Below are positions 1 through 10,020 of a DNA stretch of 64,000 nucleotides, one piece after another. A program made the translations under genes and the position numbers. The DNA is from Secundilactobacillus collinoides DSM 20515 = JCM 1123 (GTDB lineage Bacteria > Bacillota > Bacilli > Lactobacillales > Lactobacillaceae). The notes beneath the pieces are model-generated. The model had not been told where the DNA came from and did not search any database. It worked only from the letters and a program-made list of their open reading frames with translations. The first letter of the stretch is position 1. Each line of letters begins with the position of its first letter. Location: NCBI RefSeq assembly GCF_001435975.1, contig NZ_AYYR01000013.1:248001-312000 (forward strand), in the 5' to 3' direction.

Positions 1-903
1 CACCAGCCAGCTATCGCCCTGCCTTTACCTGCTGTGAAAACAACGGTTACCATTACAGAACGCAGTGGTAACCAACAGTGGCTGATCAGTCGCTATTTCT
101 CAGGTAACCGCAGTGACGCACCCATTCAATTAAATGGTATTAACCATCTATTAGATGTCCTGCTCACGCGTTTTAACCATTCACAAGCAGGATTTACACT
201 TGAAATTAGAAGCCAATTACCCGCAGAACGCGGCATGGGTTCTTCGGCAGCAACGGCAGTCGCCATTATTCGGGCGCTTTATGACTACTTTAAGTTGCCG
301 CTGACACACGAACAGCTGCTCTTGGACGCTGATATTTCTGAACACATTATTCACGGTAATCCCAGCGGCTTAGATGTGGCCACAGCAAGCGCATCAGCAC
401 CCGTCTGGTTCGTGACCGGTGATACCCCTACTTCACTGCCGTTCCACTTAGACGGTTACATGATCATTGCGGACAGCGGCATCTACGGACAAACCGGTTC
501 TGCCGTTGCCAACGTTGCGAAGACACTAAGCCATCATCCGCGCCGTGGTAAGCACCTGATTGAAGAACTGGGTGAATTGACAAAAGACGCTAAAGACGCG
601 CTAGGTCATAACGCAATTCAAAAATTGGGTACCATTTTGGACGCTGCACAGGTACAATTAAAGGCGTTAGGTGTGAGCCACCCAACCCTTGATAAGTTAA
701 TTCGAATCGCTAAAGCCAACGGTGCATTGGGCGCTAAGTTAACCGGCGGCGGCATGGGTGGCTGCATGATTTGCCTCGTTGAGAACGTCAACGTTGCCAA
801 ACGCGTCAAACAGGCATTGATCGATGCCGGCGCAGCAGCAACTTGGGTTCAACCACTATTAAGTGAGGAATTAGCTGATGAAACCGACAACGTCACCCGT
901 TAA
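1..903 (+). CDS. mvk: Mevalonate kinase, 5' end outside window
   Basis: ATP-dependent phosphorylation of mevalonate, first kinase of the lower mevalonate pathway, cytosolic. The frame is open from base 1 and reads HQPAIALPLPAV before the first in-window GTG at 34. That is the conserved N-terminal region of GHMP kinases, so the true start lies upstream and the GTG is internal. The GHMP glycine/serine loop (PAERGMGSSAATAV) follows about 70 residues in, and the C-terminal GHMP motif (KLTGGGMGGC) is near residue 250. The stop overlaps the start of the next gene by 26 nt, indicating translational coupling in a mvk-mvaD-pmk-fni operon. Order and motifs make mevalonate kinase much likelier than another GHMP kinase. 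Confidence 0.95.
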   Translation, partial: HQPAIALPLPAVKTTVTITERSGNQQWLISRYFSGNRSDAPIQLNGINHLLDVLLTRFNHSQAGFTLEIRSQLPAERGMGSSAATAVAIIRALYDYFKLPLTHEQLLLDADISEHIIHGNPSGLDVATASASAPVWFVTGDTPTSLPFHLDGYMIIADSGIYGQTGSAVANVAKTLSHHPRRGKHLIEELGELTKDAKDALGHNAIQKLGTILDAAQVQLKALGVSHPTLDKLIRIAKANGALGAKLTGGGMGGCMICLVENVNVAKRVKQALIDAGAAATWVQPLLSEELADETDNVTR

Positions 904-1867
904 GGCACGGGCACATACAAATATTGCCCTTGTTAAGTACTGGGGGAAAAAAAACGAGCAACTGATAATTCCGCAAAATTCCAGTCTCTCGTTAACACTT
1001 GATCAATTTTATACGGATACTGCTGTCCAATTTAGGGACGAATTGGCGGCTGATCAAATCACGTTTAACGGCCAGCTTCTAACTGATGATGGCCAACGTA
1101 AGATCAGCCGCTTTTTAAATGTGGTCCGTGACCTGGCTGGCATTTCGATGCACGCTAGTGTTGACACAGTGAACCACGTTCCAACCGCAGCTGGATTGGC
1201 CTCTTCGGCCTCCGGTTTTGCCGCACTAGCGGGCGCTGCCAGTCGGGCCGCCGGATTAGCATTATCGTCTCGCGACCTGTCTAGATTAGCACGGCGCGGG
1301 TCTGGGTCGGCTACCCGATCAATTTTCGGCGGCTTTGCGGCCTGGAATATGGGGCATGATGACAACAGTTCATACGGCTACCCGATTGAAGAAACCGTTG
1401 ATTGGGATATTGCCGTTGTCGCGGTTGTCCTCAATAAAACAGCCAAAAAGATTTCCAGTCGTCAAGGGATGCGTGCCGCGGTCGCCACTTCACCGTTTTA
1501 CGGTGCCTGGGTCCAAACGGCCACCCGGGATTTTGACACCGTCCGGCAGGCTATCGCCGACAAGGACTTTGAGACACTCGGCCACGTCAGCGAAGAAAAC
1601 GCCATGCGCATGCACGCACTCAACCTCAGCGCTGATCCAAGTTTTACATACTTTAACGCGGACACCTTGCACGCTATCACTTTGATTCATGAGCTGCGCG
1701 ATGCCGGGTACCCCTGTTACTGTACGATCGACGCCGGACCAAACATCAAGGTGCTGTGCCGAGAACCAGCGGTCACAGCCGTTGTAACGAAACTCCAAGC
1801 CGCGTTTGGCAACGACGCGGTGCTTGTCGCACATCCCGGTCCCGGGTTGACCTTTATTACTGATTAA
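878..1867 (+). CDS. mvaD: Diphosphomevalonate decarboxylase
   Basis: ATP-dependent decarboxylation of mevalonate diphosphate to isopentenyl diphosphate. The 329 residues match the family length. Diagnostic motifs are KYWGKKN near residue 20 (decarboxylase-specific, not kinase), NSSLSLTLD, and the serine/alanine-rich phosphate loop TAAGLASSASGFAALA near residue 105. The ATG at 878 lies inside the 3' end of mvk, the normal arrangement in lactobacilli. The product is the substrate for the isomerase two genes downstream. Assignment is firm from motifs and context. Confidence 0.96.
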   Translation: MKPTTSPVKARAHTNIALVKYWGKKNEQLIIPQNSSLSLTLDQFYTDTAVQFRDELAADQITFNGQLLTDDGQRKISRFLNVVRDLAGISMHASVDTVNHVPTAAGLASSASGFAALAGAASRAAGLALSSRDLSRLARRGSGSATRSIFGGFAAWNMGHDDNSSYGYPIEETVDWDIAVVAVVLNKTAKKISSRQGMRAAVATSPFYGAWVQTATRDFDTVRQAIADKDFETLGHVSEENAMRMHALNLSADPSFTYFNADTLHAITLIHELRDAGYPCYCTIDAGPNIKVLCREPAVTAVVTKLQAAFGNDAVLVAHPGPGLTFITD

Positions 1868-1918
1868 TCACGTAACACCCCAAAAAATGAAACGTAACTG
1901 ACGAAAGGACATGATGTT

Positions 1919-2992
1919 TTGATTTCTGTGAAAGCCCAAGGCAAACTCTATATTGCCGGTGAATACGCCGTGGTGGAAACCGGGTTTCCCGCAATTATTG
2001 TTGCCCTGGATCAATTTGTCACTGTCAGCATTCAAACGGCTGACCAGATCGGCAGTATTGTGTCCGCACAGTACCAAGAAAATTCAATTTACTGGCGCCG
2101 CGAAGATGGCGAAATGGTGTTTGACAACCGTGATAACCCATTTCACTACATTTTGTCAGCGATTAAAGTGACTGAAGACTACGCGAAGATTCTTAAACAG
2201 CCCCTGGGCATCTACCACCTGACCGTTGAGAGCGATTTAGATAGTGCTGATGGCCGCAAGTATGGTCTCGGGTCCTCCGCTGCCGTGACGGTGGCTACAA
2301 TCAAAGCCCTCTGCAAATTCTATCATTTACCGGTAGATCACAATCGGTTGTTTAAGCTCGCTGCTATCGCCCACTTTGACGTGCAGGGCAACGGGTCTTT
2401 AGGCGACATTGCAGCCAGTGTTTATGGCGGTTGGATCGCCTACCGGTCGTTTGACCGCGACTGGTTAAAGTTGGCCCGTAAAACCTACTCATTTGCCGAT
2501 CTGTTGGACCAGAAGTGGCCCGGTTTAGAAGTCGAACTTCTGACCCCTCCAGAGAACTTAAAATTATTGGTAGGATGGACCGGATCACCAGCGTCGACCT
2601 CCCACTTAGTTGATCGCGTGGCCCTTAACAAAGCCAAACAGCATGCCGACTACCAGGCCTTTTTAGCCAACAGTCAAGCCTGCTTGAAACGCATGATCAA
2701 CGGCTTTAGAAATCAGGACCTTACCGCGATTCAACAAGAATTGACAACGAACCGGCAAATTTTAAACGAATTAGACAGTTTCACCCACGTCCACATCGAA
2801 ACACCCTTATTGAAAACGTTGTGCGACCTTGCTGAAAAACACGGTGGCGCTGCAAAAACATCTGGTGCCGGCGGCGGTGATTGCGGGATCGCACTGATCG
2901 ACAAAACAAAGGACATTGACGCCCTTATTGATGATTGGCAGAACCATCAAATCACCCCGTTAGCGTTTAACGTGCATACCGTAGAGGAATAG
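1919..2992 (+). CDS. pmk: Phosphomevalonate kinase
   Basis: Phosphorylates 5-phosphomevalonate to the diphosphate used by MvaD. A GHMP-family kinase of 357 residues, with the ATP loop KYGLGSSAAVTVAT near residue 115 and the C-terminal motif KTSGAGGGDCG near residue 320. It starts at a TTG: an AAAGGA ribosome-binding site at 1904-1909 sits 9 nt upstream, while the nearby ATG at 1911 is out of frame and hits a stop after three codons. The gap to mvaD is 51 nt and the gap to fni is 3 nt. The three kinase/decarboxylase genes form one unit with fni. Confidence 0.95.
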   Translation: MISVKAQGKLYIAGEYAVVETGFPAIIVALDQFVTVSIQTADQIGSIVSAQYQENSIYWRREDGEMVFDNRDNPFHYILSAIKVTEDYAKILKQPLGIYHLTVESDLDSADGRKYGLGSSAAVTVATIKALCKFYHLPVDHNRLFKLAAIAHFDVQGNGSLGDIAASVYGGWIAYRSFDRDWLKLARKTYSFADLLDQKWPGLEVELLTPPENLKLLVGWTGSPASTSHLVDRVALNKAKQHADYQAFLANSQACLKRMINGFRNQDLTAIQQELTTNRQILNELDSFTHVHIETPLLKTLCDLAEKHGGAAKTSGAGGGDCGIALIDKTKDIDALIDDWQNHQITPLAFNVHTVEE

Positions 2993-2995
2993 CCT

Positions 2996-4033
2996 ATGAC
3001 TTCAAAACAATCACATCGTAAAGATGAGCACGTGTCACTTGCAGAGAAGTTTTATCAGCAAGACACGCAAAATGGGTTTGATGGCGTCCGCATCATTCAT
3101 GAGAGTTTGCCTGAACTGGCACTGAGCGACGTTGCTACCCAGACACAAATTGGGTCATTTCACTTACCGTACCCTGTCATGATTGAAGCGATGACCGGCG
3201 GCAGCCCACAAACTGGCCGCCTGAACGACCAGTTAAGCCGACTAGCAAAAGCGACTGGCTTGCCCATGGCAGTCGGTTCGCAGAGTGTTGCGATTCGGGA
3301 ACCCGAACTATCAGCCACATTTAGCATTGCGCGACAGAATAACGCAACGGGTATCATGATTGCAAACATGGGCGGCAACCATAGTTTGGCGGCGGCCAAG
3401 GCAGCAATCGATATGATTCAAGCCAACGCCCTCCAAATTCATATCAACGCGGCTCAGGAAACGGTGATGCCTGAAGGTGATCGTGATTTTCACTGGTTAT
3501 CCAATATTAACCAGCTGACTACTAACCTCGACGTGCCCGTGATCGTCAAAGAAGTCGGGTTTGGCATGACAGCTGAAACGGTCACAAAACTCATCGAGAC
3601 TGGTGTCAAAGCCGTTGATATTAGTGGCCGCGGCGGCACAGATTTCGCAAAAATCGAAAATTTCCGACGTCCTAATAAAGACATGGCCTACCTCGCTGAC
3701 TGGGGGTTGACGACGGTTGAATCCTTACTTGAAATGCGCCAGTTGTCTACTAGACCAGTGATCATTGCCAGCGGCGGCATCAAAACACCGTTAGATGCAA
3801 TCAAAGCACTGATTCTAGGTGCCGATTGCGTTGGCATGGCCGGCGAGGTGCTCCATCATCTGGTCCAGACTGATCTGCCCAGCACAACACAGTGGCTACA
3901 GGATTGGCTGGCCCAGTTTAAGCAGCTGATGTTACTTGTTGGTGCGCAGCGTATCGCTGACTTGCAGCGAGTGCCCGTAGTTTTCGATTCAACGCTCGTG
4001 AGTTACGCTGACCAACGCGGGATTCAGTTATGA
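2996..4033 (+). CDS. fni: Type II isopentenyl-diphosphate delta-isomerase (FMN dependent)
   Basis: Interconverts IPP and DMAPP with reduced FMN; TIM-barrel flavoprotein. The 345 residues contain EAMTGGS and GLPMAVGSQS in the N-terminal half, the INAAQE segment that holds the active-site Gln in this family, and the C-terminal phosphate-binding ASGGIKTPLDA and GADCVGMAGE. The type I enzyme (Nudix fold) looks completely different. It begins 3 nt after pmk, with AGAGGAA in the pmk 3' end as ribosome-binding site, and is the last gene of the operon, followed by a strong terminator. Its DMAPP and IPP feed ispA, encoded elsewhere in this window. Confidence 0.96.
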   Translation: MTSKQSHRKDEHVSLAEKFYQQDTQNGFDGVRIIHESLPELALSDVATQTQIGSFHLPYPVMIEAMTGGSPQTGRLNDQLSRLAKATGLPMAVGSQSVAIREPELSATFSIARQNNATGIMIANMGGNHSLAAAKAAIDMIQANALQIHINAAQETVMPEGDRDFHWLSNINQLTTNLDVPVIVKEVGFGMTAETVTKLIETGVKAVDISGRGGTDFAKIENFRRPNKDMAYLADWGLTTVESLLEMRQLSTRPVIIASGGIKTPLDAIKALILGADCVGMAGEVLHHLVQTDLPSTTQWLQDWLAQFKQLMLLVGAQRIADLQRVPVVFDSTLVSYADQRGIQL

Positions 4034-4052
4034 TACTTAAAATTGTTATATG

Positions 4053-4091
4053 CAAAAAGCCAATGCTTGGGCATTGGCTTTTTGTGTTTTT
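4053..4091 (+). terminator. Terminator of the mevalonate operon
   Basis: Perfect 13-bp stem with a 4-nt loop (arms 4054-4066 and 4071-4083, A5GCC...GGCT5), followed by a T-rich tail, 20 nt after the fni stop. Confidence 0.88.
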
Positions 4092-4178
4092 TTCAAGACG
4101 TGAATTATTTGGTAAATTGAGCTTGGGTTTATTGATGCAAAATGCTACGGAAGGTACGCTTAATCAATATATTAGCCT

Positions 4179-4302
4179 GAGCGGTACTTGCGATGTGTTT
4201 TTAGGCAACCGTGCCGAAACGAGTTGCGCAAGGCAAGGGGCTACTGCAGAACGGACTCTGAGCCAAAAAGTCAGACCCGGACTTTTCTGGGTGTTTTCTA
4301 CA
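4179..4302 (+). repeat. Hairpin element A, truncated tandem copy
   Basis: A 124-nt unit whose first 107 nt (4179-4285) repeat at 4303-4409 with only a few changes. It carries the conserved left end (CCGAAACGAGTTGCGCAAGG) and the left arm of the hairpin, but the right arm diverges after about 7 nt, so it cannot form the full stem. See the complete copy directly downstream. Confidence 0.85.
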
Positions 4303-4459
4303 GAGCGGTACTTGCGATGTGTTTTTAGGCAACCGTGCCGAAACGAGTTGCGCAAGGCAAGGGGCTACTATAGAACGGACTCTGAGCCAAAAAGTCAGGC
4401 CCGGACTTTTTGGCTCAGAGTCCGTTCTACTCCGCCCCTTAAACGCCTTGCTTCACTCT
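4303..4459 (+). repeat. Hairpin element A, complete copy
   Basis: Inner stem of 24 perfectly paired bases (arms 4373-4396 and 4404-4427, 7-nt loop), flanked by an outer interrupted stem: GCAAGGC and AAGGGGC on the left pair with GCCCCTT and GCCTTGC on the right, which also has an unpaired AAAC. The right end (TTCACTCT) stops at 4459, the base before the complement of the stop codon of the minus-strand gene that follows. The left half shares its ends with copies near 10.1, 18.6, 36.1 and 37.6 kb but not its mid-stem sequence. It lies between convergent genes, so it could terminate in both directions; that role is inference. Confidence 0.88.
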
Positions 4460-5818
4460 CTACACCTTAAACCTCAACCCCTTAGGAAAGAAGTTCTTAA
4501 CCGTATTTCCAACGACCTTCGCGAACACGATCGGTTGACCCTCACAGACTAATCTGACCCAGCCCTTTTTTATTGGTAAGTCATCGCGCTTGAAAATATC
4601 GCCGTGGACCACTAATTGCCATTCTTCCGGTGTGATCACCAGTTCCTGGGCAATATCAACCGGTTTTAAGGCCAATCCTAGCGCGTAGCTGGGTTCTATC
4701 CGACCCTTCTTCAACGTACCAAGATGCAAGCCAGGACGCACCACACGCAATTTTTCGAGTCTTGGCATCTCAGCTGGCATGTAGTAAAGCTGTTCGCCAA
4801 ACGTCAACAGCCGTTTGCTATCGTACGTATATGCCGGCGCCAACGTTTCTTCAGCAAATTTTTTGAACAACAGACTCTCTTCCTTGCTGGTATGCGACGT
4901 TTCTCGACGAACTTTTTTCTCTGATACTAAAGCATCGGTTAATCGCAACTTGGCGACAAAGTGGCCTTCACCCTTCATCAAATGTGGGAAAAGTCTGGCA
5001 GTGCCGGCAAGGGCTGGATCGTTGTTAGCCCACTCTGGGTGACCATCGACGATACCAGCTGGTTTGTCGATTGGGACGACTTCAAACTGCGGATAGGTTT
5101 CAAGCAGCCAAGCAATGATCTGCTCGTCTTCCTCGGGGGCAAACGTACACGTGGAATAAACGAGTTCACCACCGGGTTTGATCGTTTTGACAGCTTCGGC
5201 TAAAATTGTCCGCTGCCGGTCAGCACATTCTTTCGGATAATCAAGGCTCCAGTAAGCGACTGCTTCCGGATCCTTACGAAACATGCCTTCACCAGAACAT
5301 GGCGCATCCACAACGACTTTGTCAAAATAGGCCGGAAAATGTTTAGCGATGACCTCAGGCGTTTCGTTTAAAACTAACGTGTTGGTCAGACCAAATCGCT
5401 CAACATTTTCAGATAAGACTTTTGCCCGTTTAGGCATGATCTCATTGCTGACGAGCAAGCCGGTGTTGTTTAAAAAACTACCAAGGTGTGTCGTCTTGCC
5501 GCCGGGAGCCGCAGAAAGATCCAAAACACGGTCGCCCTCAACGGGATGAACCGTTTCCCCAACGAACATTGCGCTGGGTTCCTGACTATAGACGGCACCG
5601 CTTTGATGAGCAATCGTATGTCCGGTTACTTTACCGTAGTAGCCCCATTTTGTATATGGTACCGGTTGGGAAAGATCCACGTTTTTGGGCAACGTATCTC
5701 GCAGCGGGTTGACCCGAAATCCACTGTAGGATGGCTGATCAAAACTCGCCAAAAATGCCGGCGCTTGGTCGCCCAATAGTTGCGAATATTTAGTAATAAA
5801 TGCTTCTGGTAAGTTCAC
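4460..5818 (-). CDS. RsmF-type RNA cytosine-C5 methyltransferase
   Basis: S-adenosylmethionine-dependent m5C methyltransferase of the NOL1/NOP2/Sun family, acting on rRNA or tRNA. The 452 residues contain the SAM-binding loop DLSAAPGGKT (about 99-108), the first catalytic cysteine motif DAPCSGEGMF (171-180) and the second, STCTF (222-226). The remaining C-terminal region of about 180 residues fits the RNA-binding region of the RsmF subgroup rather than the NusB-first RsmB type also present in this window. It is a single-gene unit convergent with the mevalonate operon, and its stop codon touches element A. The exact target base cannot be read from sequence. Confidence 0.88.
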   Translation of the reverse strand: MNLPEAFITKYSQLLGDQAPAFLASFDQPSYSGFRVNPLRDTLPKNVDLSQPVPYTKWGYYGKVTGHTIAHQSGAVYSQEPSAMFVGETVHPVEGDRVLDLSAAPGGKTTHLGSFLNNTGLLVSNEIMPKRAKVLSENVERFGLTNTLVLNETPEVIAKHFPAYFDKVVVDAPCSGEGMFRKDPEAVAYWSLDYPKECADRQRTILAEAVKTIKPGGELVYSTCTFAPEEDEQIIAWLLETYPQFEVVPIDKPAGIVDGHPEWANNDPALAGTARLFPHLMKGEGHFVAKLRLTDALVSEKKVRRETSHTSKEESLLFKKFAEETLAPAYTYDSKRLLTFGEQLYYMPAEMPRLEKLRVVRPGLHLGTLKKGRIEPSYALGLALKPVDIAQELVITPEEWQLVVHGDIFKRDDLPIKKGWVRLVCEGQPIVFAKVVGNTVKNFFPKGLRFKV

Positions 5819-5900
5819 TGTATAACCCCTAATCTCTATTTAATCATTCTGAAAAAGTATACGACATTTCCGGACTTAACGCCAATACTGGCTACGTCAG

Positions 5901-5929
5901 GTGACCTCTAGACCAATCTATGGTATAGT
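5901..5929 (+). promoter_or_regulatory. Promoter of the HAD phosphatase gene
   Basis: GTGACC (5901-5906), 17-nt spacer, TATAGT (5924-5929). It covers an in-frame GTG at 5901, which argues against that codon being the translation start. Confidence 0.55.
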
Positions 5930-5966
5930 GAGCAAGATAACTCTCAATAGAACTGGATGTGTTGAT

Positions 5967-6791
5967 TTGAAACGTAAGTTAATTGCACTTGATCTGGATG
6001 GCACGACGTTAAACAACGATGCTGTCCTGTCGCCAACCACTATCAAAACGATTCAACAAGTCGCCGCGGCTGGCCATGTGGTCAGTATTGTGACGGGTCG
6101 TCCGAACCGAATCTCACAGCAATTTTATGATCAGTTAGGTCTTAAAACACCAATGATCAATTTCAATGGCTCCTTGGGGCATCTGCCTCACCGACACTGG
6201 GATAAAGAATACCAGTACACGTTTAGTCGCGACATTGTATTTGATTTGATGCAGCACCAACAGGAATTTGATGTGGAGGCCATGGCCGCTGAAGGCAAGA
6301 CCCTATTTTTAGCAAACCAAATTAAACCGTTAGCCTATGGGTTCTTTCCAACGGCTCTGACACAGCAGCAACTGCTGAGTCAACAGTCACTGCAGCAAAA
6401 CCCCACCAGTCTGACCATTGCTTTAAAACGTGAAGCACAACCGCGCTTTATCGCCTATGTGCGTGATCACTATGGTGACCTAGTCGATGTCAACTCTTGG
6501 GGTGGCCCCAACAGCGTTATTGAAATGGGCGCTAAAGGCATTCAAAAAGCTATTGGCGTGGAATTTTTGGCGCATCTTTATCACATCAACCGTGAAGACG
6601 TTATCGCCTTTGGTGACGAAAATAACGACAACGAGATGATCGACTACGCTGGTACCGGCGTCGCAATGAAAAATGCCACGCCGCATTTGAAGATGCTCGC
6701 CGACGATGTCACCAGTTTGACGAACGAAGAAAATGGCTTAGCTGATTATTTACAAAAGGCCTTTAATTTAGAAGATAGTGTGACCGCATAA
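5967..6791 (+). CDS. Cof-type HAD-IIB phosphatase
   Basis: Haloacid-dehalogenase superfamily hydrolase of the Cof/YidA type, probably a cytosolic sugar-phosphate or nucleotide-derived phosphatase; the substrate is unknown. Motif I is DLDGT near residues 9-13, motif II is SIVTGR, and motif III/IV is GDENNDNEMI near the C-terminus, the IIB signature with a cap between motifs II and III. I chose the TTG at 5967 because it gives the family N-terminus MKRKLIALDLDG and a usual length of 274 residues. The frame is open back to a GTG at 5901, but that falls in the promoter. The ribosome-binding site is weak. Single-gene unit with its own terminator. Confidence 0.85.
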   Translation: MKRKLIALDLDGTTLNNDAVLSPTTIKTIQQVAAAGHVVSIVTGRPNRISQQFYDQLGLKTPMINFNGSLGHLPHRHWDKEYQYTFSRDIVFDLMQHQQEFDVEAMAAEGKTLFLANQIKPLAYGFFPTALTQQQLLSQQSLQQNPTSLTIALKREAQPRFIAYVRDHYGDLVDVNSWGGPNSVIEMGAKGIQKAIGVEFLAHLYHINREDVIAFGDENNDNEMIDYAGTGVAMKNATPHLKMLADDVTSLTNEENGLADYLQKAFNLEDSVTA

Positions 6792-6799
6792 TCGCATAT

Positions 6800-6838
6800 A
6801 CCACGACCAGAACCGATTCGGCTGGTTGTGGTTTTTAT
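6800..6838 (+). terminator. Terminator of the HAD phosphatase gene
   Basis: 11-bp stem ACCACGACCAG/CTGGTTGTGGT with one G-T pair (6800-6810, 6822-6832), followed by a T run. Confidence 0.82.
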
Positions 6839-6951
6839 TTTCAAACACGATTGTACTATACAATAGCTGTCTTCAGCACCCTAATCACCCTTATGCTTGA
6901 AGACTGTTAAACAATAGCCCAATTCATGTCTAGGATGAACAATCTATCAGG

Positions 6952-7920
6952 TCACAGGAGTGGCCGCCACCATTCTTCATTCAATTTGTACCATGCAATT
7001 GTATGATTTAACGCTGTTTCAAATGTATGAACCGGTTGCCATCCTAAATGCTGTTCGATCTTGTTCGTCGCAATTGCATAACGATGATCATGACCCAGTC
7101 GGTCTGTAACGTGTGTTATCAGACGTGAATCAGTGTCAGTAGCGCGACAGATTTTTTTGACAATTGCGTTATTCGTTAATTCTTGATGTGCCGCGACATT
7201 ATATGCTTCGCCAGGGTGGCCATGCAGCAGAACTTGGTACAGCGCACGACAATTGTCTAATACAAAAAGCCAATCTCTGCGATTATTTCCAGTTCCATAA
7301 ATTGGCAACGGCTGCGCGTTCAAAGCGTTCACGACCATTTTGGGAATGAGTTTTTCCACGTGCTGGTACGGTCCATAGTTGTTTGCTGAACGCGTGAGCA
7401 CGACATCTAATCCAAAAGTTCGTCGGTAGGACAGCACCATGAGATCAGCTGCTGCCTTTGAAGCCGCATAGGGACTGCTAGGTTTGAGCGGTGCCATTTC
7501 AGATAATGGGTGTTGTGTCAACGTCAAATCACCATATACTTCGTCGGTTGAAACTTGCAATAACCTTAACGCTGGCTGGTGTTGCAGAATCCGCAACAAG
7601 CTCATCACGCCAAGCACGTTGCTATTATAAAATGGTGCAGCATCTTCAATGCTACGGTCAACGTGCGATTCGGCCGCAAAATTAATGATGTGCGTAATCT
7701 CATGCGTCACAATGATTCGTTTCAGTCGTGCAGTGTCATTGATGTCTAGTTGGTAAAAATGATAGCGCGGGTCTTCTTGAATGTCCCGCAATGACGCTAA
7801 ATTGCCCGCATACGTCAGTTTATCAACATTGATAACGACCTCTGCTAAATCATGTGCCAAAACGTAGTGAATAAAATTACTGCCGATAAAACCGGCACCA
7901 CCTGTGACTAAAAGCTTCAT
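6952..7920 (-). CDS. rfbB: dTDP-glucose 4,6-dehydratase family protein
   Basis: NAD-dependent extended short-chain dehydrogenase/reductase making dTDP-4-keto-6-deoxyglucose from dTDP-glucose, a precursor of dTDP-rhamnose for cell-wall polysaccharide. Motifs are GGAGFIGSN (7-15), FAAESHVDRSI (typical of the dehydratase subgroup), STDEVYG (124-130, with the Asp-Glu pair of the active site) and YAASK (151-155). Length is 322 residues, slightly shorter than most RmlB proteins. Unusually it stands alone: rfbA, rfbC and rfbD are not in the window, so it may be a paralogue or act on another nucleotide sugar. An upstream hairpin lies at 7989-8028. Confidence 0.82.
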   Translation of the reverse strand: MKLLVTGGAGFIGSNFIHYVLAHDLAEVVINVDKLTYAGNLASLRDIQEDPRYHFYQLDINDTARLKRIIVTHEITHIINFAAESHVDRSIEDAAPFYNSNVLGVMSLLRILQHQPALRLLQVSTDEVYGDLTLTQHPLSEMAPLKPSSPYAASKAAADLMVLSYRRTFGLDVVLTRSANNYGPYQHVEKLIPKMVVNALNAQPLPIYGTGNNRRDWLFVLDNCRALYQVLLHGHPGEAYNVAAHQELTNNAIVKKICRATDTDSRLITHVTDRLGHDHRYAIATNKIEQHLGWQPVHTFETALNHTIAWYKLNEEWWRPLL

Positions 7921-7988
7921 GTTCTTCCCTCCTACACCTGCCGCGATTCAATTCGGGGACGTTTTCCATTAAACGCCCAACTAAGAAA

Positions 7989-8040
7989 CCTCGGTTAAAC
8001 GACCCAGAACGGGACGTTTAAGCCGAGGCTTCAATTTTTT
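7989..8040. terminator. Hairpin between glpK and rfbB, probable terminator
   Basis: CCTCGGTTAAACG pairs with CGTTTAAGCCGAGG (7989-8001, 8015-8028) around a 13-nt loop, with one bulged base. A six-T run follows on the plus strand; the minus-strand tail is only TTTCTTA. It sits just downstream of glpK (minus), the likely user. An attenuator role for rfbB is possible. Confidence 0.55.
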
Positions 8041-8055
8041 AGAGTCAAAATTAAC

Positions 8056-9582
<1,527 letters not shown>

Positions 9583-9628
9583 TCATTCAATCATTTATGA
9601 TCTGCGATTTATAACTGTATCTTGTCCT

Positions 9629-9657
9629 AGTATACCCAATATAAGCGGTTACGCCAA
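9629..9657 (-). promoter_or_regulatory. glpK promoter
   Basis: Minus strand TTGGCG (9652-9657), 17-nt spacer, TATACT (9629-9634). A cre-like site lies in the spacer and overlaps the -35 box. Confidence 0.75.
9640..9653 (-). promoter_or_regulatory. cre-like site in the glpK core promoter
   Basis: CGTAACCGCTTATA on the minus strand matches 12 of 14 positions of the CcpA consensus TGWAANCGNTNWCA and sits between and over the -35 and -10 boxes. CcpA control is inferred. Confidence 0.55.
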
Positions 9658-9701
9658 TTAAAAAACGTTAAAATAAGCGAAATCACAGTTCATATCACGT
9701 A

Positions 9702-9715
9702 GTAAACCGCTTTCA
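9702..9715 (-). promoter_or_regulatory. Second cre-like site upstream of glpK
   Basis: TGAAAGCGGTTTAC on the minus strand, 12 of 14 matches to TGWAANCGNTNWCA, about 60 nt upstream of the first site. Confidence 0.5.
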
Positions 9716-9730
9716 TTTTAGCATAATTTC

Positions 9731-9755
9731 TGAGTGCCGAGCAAAACGATTTGGT
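9731..9755 (-). repeat. Solo end fragment of the hairpin element
   Basis: GAGTGCCGAGCAAAACGATT and the bases after it match the conserved right end of the element (reverse complement of TCCGCACTCT and flanks in the copy at 18571-18694) with about three mismatches in 24. No hairpin follows, so this looks like a decayed copy. Confidence 0.55.
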
Positions 9756-9954
9756 GTTGTGCCCATTTCTCAGTCCGCGTAAATTCAGATGTTTTTGGCG
9801 CTGTATTCGGTGTCCTGCGTTGTATTCAGTAGTCTGGTAGATGTTATTAATCTAGCGAAAGTTTCCTTTTGTTTTGGTTTGTTCTGCATGGCTGAGGACT
9901 CGTTACGTAAAGTCGGCAAGTGAGCGCCATCATAGCTAGCTGCTTCTCTGTCCT

Positions 9955-10020
9955 CAAGCTGAAACGTGCGCTACGAACCAGTCAAGAATCATTCTACATA
10001 ACTGCTCTTTGGCCCTCGAG
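9955..10020 (+). repeat. Degenerate partial copy of element B
   Basis: CTGAAACGTGCGCTACGAACCA at 9959 resembles CCGAAACGTGCGCCACAAACCA at 10021, 62 nt downstream. No hairpin arm is recognisable in the first unit, which makes it a truncated tandem copy. The rest of the 560-nt gap upstream of the element holds only the glpK promoter region and the solo end at 9731. Confidence 0.55.

Noticed and set aside
4030-4470. Open frame of 146 codons on the plus strand after fni
   Set aside because: It is the translation of the fni terminator and of hairpin element A with its tandem copy; no ribosome-binding site, and the peptide repeats with the DNA repeat.
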